Positions 6,611 to 8,706 of a stretch of 8,706 nt of DNA are shown here, one piece after another. Below the pieces are notes generated by a model. It did no database searches and was not told where the DNA came from. It worked only from the letters and a program-made list of their open reading frames with translations. Every line of letters begins with the position of its first letter. The first letter of the stretch is position 1. Origin of the DNA: Bacteroidota bacterium. Its GTDB lineage: Bacteria > Bacteroidota > Ignavibacteria > SZUA-365. The translations under genes and the position numbers were made by a program. The stretch covers positions 1 to 8,706 of the forward strand of contig JAGTUZ010000003.1 of assembly GCA_018224415.1 (NCBI GenBank), written 5' to 3'.

Positions 6611-7542
6611 TGCTCCCCCGCTCAATCCTTCTCTCAGTATTTTTGCTTCTCGGAATCAGCGCCTGCAATTCCGAATCCCGCCAGGATGCCCCCGCCCGGG
6701 TAGCTCCCGGCAACGACGCCCCGCAGGCGTCCACATCCGCGAACGCAGCGCAGCAGGATTCCCCGCCGCAGTCCGCTGACGCCCGTACGGACGATCCGGA
6801 ATTGAAAAAGGAACTCCTGGAACGTCTCGAAGCGATCCGGAACAGCAACGAAACGGGCATGAGAGGTTCGGAGATCCAGACCCTGATCACGGAATTGTCC
6901 GCTCTCACACGTGTCCTCGCGGTGACCGCACGGGTGCTGGATCGCAACGGTATGTTCGCGGATGCCATACGCGACGAACTTGGCCGCTTCGAGCAAGGCG
7001 CGAAATCGCAGAACGACGAGGCCGTCCGTATTCTCAACGGGATGACCGGCGTCTACAGCATGTATGCGATTCTCGCAAAAATGCGCTTCGTGGGAATTGA
7101 AAAACGGCAGCTGGAAATCCAGGACATCCACGACCGCACCGTCGCGGCGCTGCGCAGCGAATCCCCCGTGGTGGAAACCGCCGCGGCCATCGCCGATGCG
7201 TGTTACGAGCTCTCGAGCATGATCATCCGCAACATCGATTCCGAGGGTCGATACGACAAGGCCTTCACACAGATCGAACATCAATACGAGCAGGGTATAC
7301 ACGTCGCAAAAAAGCGGGAAGACGTCTTTATCAACGGCATGTTCCGTACATACGAAATTTCGCAACTCTGGCTCCTGTCGATCAATCCGAAGGCCACGGA
7401 CGTCATCACCCAGCTCAACGCCAGCGTATCGGAGGATAGCGGAAGCGCAACAAACGTCGGTATGCAGATGGGGATCGCCGCCGGGTATCTCTTCCTCATA
7501 TCCTACCTGATCGCACAGGCCACGGTCAACATCATGCTCTGA
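6610..7542 (+). CDS. Unrecognised lipoprotein with C-terminal hydrophobic helix
   Basis: I do not recognise this 310-residue protein. It begins with a lipoprotein signal MLPRSILLSVFLLLGISAC, with Cys19 as the predicted lipid anchor. Residues 24-63 form a low-complexity linker rich in Ala, Pro, Ser, Gln and Asp. Residues 64-270 look almost entirely alpha-helical and charged, with several amphipathic stretches (ELKKELLERLEAIR, IQTLITELSALTRVLAVTARVL, TQIEHQYEQGIHVAKK). Near the end, residues 284-309 (GMQMGIAAGYLFLISYLIAQ and onward) form one strong hydrophobic segment able to span a membrane. An antiparallel frame of similar length, 7560-6634, is rejected: it lacks these export features and would break the gene order. 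The start overlaps the previous stop by one base and GAGG lies about ten bases upstream, so translation is probably coupled to the first lipoprotein. Confidence 0.82.
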   Translation: MLPRSILLSVFLLLGISACNSESRQDAPARVAPGNDAPQASTSANAAQQDSPPQSADARTDDPELKKELLERLEAIRNSNETGMRGSEIQTLITELSALTRVLAVTARVLDRNGMFADAIRDELGRFEQGAKSQNDEAVRILNGMTGVYSMYAILAKMRFVGIEKRQLEIQDIHDRTVAALRSESPVVETAAAIADACYELSSMIIRNIDSEGRYDKAFTQIEHQYEQGIHVAKKREDVFINGMFRTYEISQLWLLSINPKATDVITQLNASVSEDSGSATNVGMQMGIAAGYLFLISYLIAQATVNIML

Positions 7543-7551
7543 GCCGAACGC

Positions 7552-8535
7552 ATGCAGCACCGTTCCGTGTTCACGATTTCCTTGCGCGAACAGCCCGAGA
7601 TATGGGACCGGCTATTCGCGGACAGTCCCGACGCCACCGTCTTCGGCAGTGTGCGCTGGTTGACCCTGCTCGCCACCGTCTTTGGTCGGGAAGCGTTCGC
7701 CGTGATCGCCGGCGATCCCGAACGCCCGACCGCAGGTATTCCTGTCCTTCAACATCGTCGGGGGCCACTGCGACTATCCTCCCCGTTGCCCATCACTCTC
7801 TATGCCGGAATACTCCGTTCGCGTGGCCCGGCGTTGCCGCTGGACGACCTCCTCCCCACCGTGGAACGCCGGCTGCACTTCGCCTCGCTCAATGCCGTCT
7901 GGTCGCAAGAGGAACGGACCGCCTTGTCGTCGCGTGGCTGGGAACTGCGTCGTCGCCATACCTACCGGCTCGATATCGATAACACGGAACAGATCTGGAA
8001 CGGCTACAGCCAGTCGCTGCGCCGCAAGCTGCGACGTGTGCCGGCCGGCGGCTTCCGTCTTGACGTTGATCCGCCGACGGCGATGATCGTTCGATTATTC
8101 GATCAGAGCTACAGCCGCCACGGCATCCGTCCGCCGCTTCCCGGTGTCGTCCTTGACCGCTGGCTGGCCGAACTCCGTCGCAACAATCTCGCGTTCTGCT
8201 TCGCCGCGTGCCATCCCGATGGACGTCCCGCCGCTGTTCGCGTTGTCCTGCGGGACGGACCACGCCTCTTCGATTGGCTTGCCGGTTCTGATCCCGCCGT
8301 CGCTCCTTCGGCGTCGCACTGGCTGGTGCACACCATCCTCGACCGTTTTTCCGGAGAGGGATGCGAGCTGTTTGATTTTATGGGGGCAAACACCCCCGGC
8401 GTATCCGATTTCAAACGCGGCTTTGGTGGCTCGTTGTTCGAATACGATGAGGCGGAATGGTACCGTCCCTCCCTTTTGCGTCACCTGAGTGCATTGCGAA
8501 ACCGCCGACGGCGGCGATGGAGGGGACTGCCATGA
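7552..8535 (+). CDS. FemAB/GNAT-like N-acyltransferase
   Basis: The 327-residue protein resembles the GNAT-fold FemAB-like family (Acetyltransf_6 type), whose members transfer acyl or aminoacyl groups to cell-envelope, polysaccharide or amino-acid substrates. Two family signatures are visible. One is a stretch at 137-168 with TYRLDI, IWNGYSQSLRRKLRR and GGF, like the region where FemAB-type proteins have a run of basic residues after the first half-domain. The other is FDFMGANTPGVSDFKRGFGG at 275-294, very characteristic of the C-terminal half. Segment FCFAACHPDGRPAAVRVVL at 215-233 matches a GNAT central strand pair. No signal peptide or membrane segment is seen, and the C-terminus is a short arginine-rich tail (RNRRRRRWRG). 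The ATG at 7552 is 9 bases after the previous stop and has only a weak ribosome site. Its stop overlaps the start of the next gene. The substrate cannot be told from sequence. Confidence 0.85.
   Translation: MQHRSVFTISLREQPEIWDRLFADSPDATVFGSVRWLTLLATVFGREAFAVIAGDPERPTAGIPVLQHRRGPLRLSSPLPITLYAGILRSRGPALPLDDLLPTVERRLHFASLNAVWSQEERTALSSRGWELRRRHTYRLDIDNTEQIWNGYSQSLRRKLRRVPAGGFRLDVDPPTAMIVRLFDQSYSRHGIRPPLPGVVLDRWLAELRRNNLAFCFAACHPDGRPAAVRVVLRDGPRLFDWLAGSDPAVAPSASHWLVHTILDRFSGEGCELFDFMGANTPGVSDFKRGFGGSLFEYDEAEWYRPSLLRHLSALRNRRRRRWRGLP
8519..8525 (+). promoter_or_regulatory. Strong ribosome binding site for the repeat protein
   Basis: GGAGGGG lies six bases before the ATG at 8532, inside the end of the acyltransferase gene. 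Together with the ATGA overlap of start and stop it supports this start strongly. Confidence 0.75.
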
Positions 8536-8706
8536 ACGGTCGACCATTATGGATACACGTTCCAGCGCTGTTGCTGCTGGCCCTGCTCTTCCAGTTCCAG
8601 ACCGCCTTCGCTCAGGAGATGGATTCGCTCGTGATCGATCAGGATTCGCTCGTGATCGATCAGGATTCGCTCGTGATCGATCAGGATTCGCTCGTGATCG
8701 ATCAGG
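8532..8706 (+). CDS. Exported protein with N-terminal DSLVIDQ repeats, 3' end cut by window edge
   Basis: Only the first 58 codons are present. Residues 1-27 form a classical signal peptide: MNGRPLWIHVP, the hydrophobic core ALLLLALLFQFQ, then the AXA-type site TAFA before Gln28-Glu29. There is no lipobox cysteine, so export by Sec with signal peptidase I is expected. The mature chain starts QEM and then has four exact DSLVIDQ heptapeptides, still repeating when the window ends. The start overlaps the acyltransferase stop by four bases (ATGA) and has a strong ribosome site, so it belongs to the same operon. Mature N-termini rich in Asp-Ser-Leu are common in outer-membrane and secreted proteins of Bacteroidota-like bacteria. 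The body of the protein lies outside the window, so its function is unknown. Confidence 0.8.
   Translation, partial: MNGRPLWIHVPALLLLALLFQFQTAFAQEMDSLVIDQDSLVIDQDSLVIDQDSLVIDQ
8622..8706 (+). repeat. 21-base perfect tandem repeat, at least four copies
   Basis: Four identical 21-base units occupy 8622-8642, 8643-8663, 8664-8684 and 8685-8705, and the first base of a fifth ends the window. Each unit begins GATTCGCTCGTGATC and encodes Asp-Ser-Leu-Val-Ile-Asp-Gln. The length is a multiple of three, so copy-number changes would keep the frame. Every unit contains the ten-base palindrome TGATCGATCA with two GATC sites. The copies show no silent differences, which points to recent expansion, active homogenisation or an assembly effect. 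Because the window stops within the array, the true copy number is unknown. Confidence 0.93.

Noticed and set aside
6634..7560. Minus-strand open frame of 308 codons opposite the second lipoprotein
   Set aside because: The plus-strand frame has a signal peptide, lipobox and start-stop overlap with its neighbour. The minus frame has no export signal and would collide head-on with the operon.
8622..8706. CRISPR array
   Set aside because: The units are contiguous, without spacers, and read in frame as a protein repeat after a signal peptide.

Overview
The window is GC-rich, tightly packed bacterial chromosomal DNA with ten protein genes in two divergent blocks. The FCB superphylum (a Bacteroidota, Chlorobiota or Ignavibacteria-like lineage) fits best. 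The evidence is the efp-accB-accC gene order, an EF-P with a TTDFRNG-type N-terminus, two lipoproteins with short lipoboxes (LTSC, ISAC), and an exported protein whose mature end begins with Asp-Ser-Leu repeats. This placement is inferred from family resemblance and is not proven. I saw no rRNA, tRNA, CRISPR array, insertion sequence or phage gene.

Left block, minus strand, transcribed right to left (5363 down to 1): efp (elongation factor P), accB (biotin carboxyl carrier protein), accC (biotin carboxylase), gcvH (lipoyl carrier protein H), guaA (GMP synthase) and a TPR-repeat protein cut by the left edge. Gaps are about 3 to 79 bases, so one operon is likely, read from a sigma70-like promoter at 5417-5445. 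The first four genes join translation, fatty-acid precursor supply and glycine/lipoyl metabolism. Three of their products (EF-P, AccB, GcvH) belong to families that carry a modified lysine. The only sizeable non-coding gap, between gcvH and guaA, holds a strong GC-rich inverted repeat next to the guaA ribosome-binding region.

Right block, plus strand (5606 to the right edge): a lipoprotein with a possible PsbP/DcrB-like C-terminal domain, a second unrecognised lipoprotein with a hydrophobic C-terminal helix, a FemAB/GNAT-like acyltransferase, and the start of an exported protein. Neighbouring genes overlap by 1 or 4 bases or lie 9 bases apart, so this is a second operon with an envelope theme. 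The exported protein consists, as far as it is visible, of a signal peptide and four perfect copies of a 21-base tandem repeat (DSLVIDQ) that runs off the right edge.

The left block is ordinary housekeeping. The less familiar material is the right block, above all the repeat-bearing exported protein and the two lipoproteins before it. I do not see a recognisable defence, mobile or biosynthetic system.
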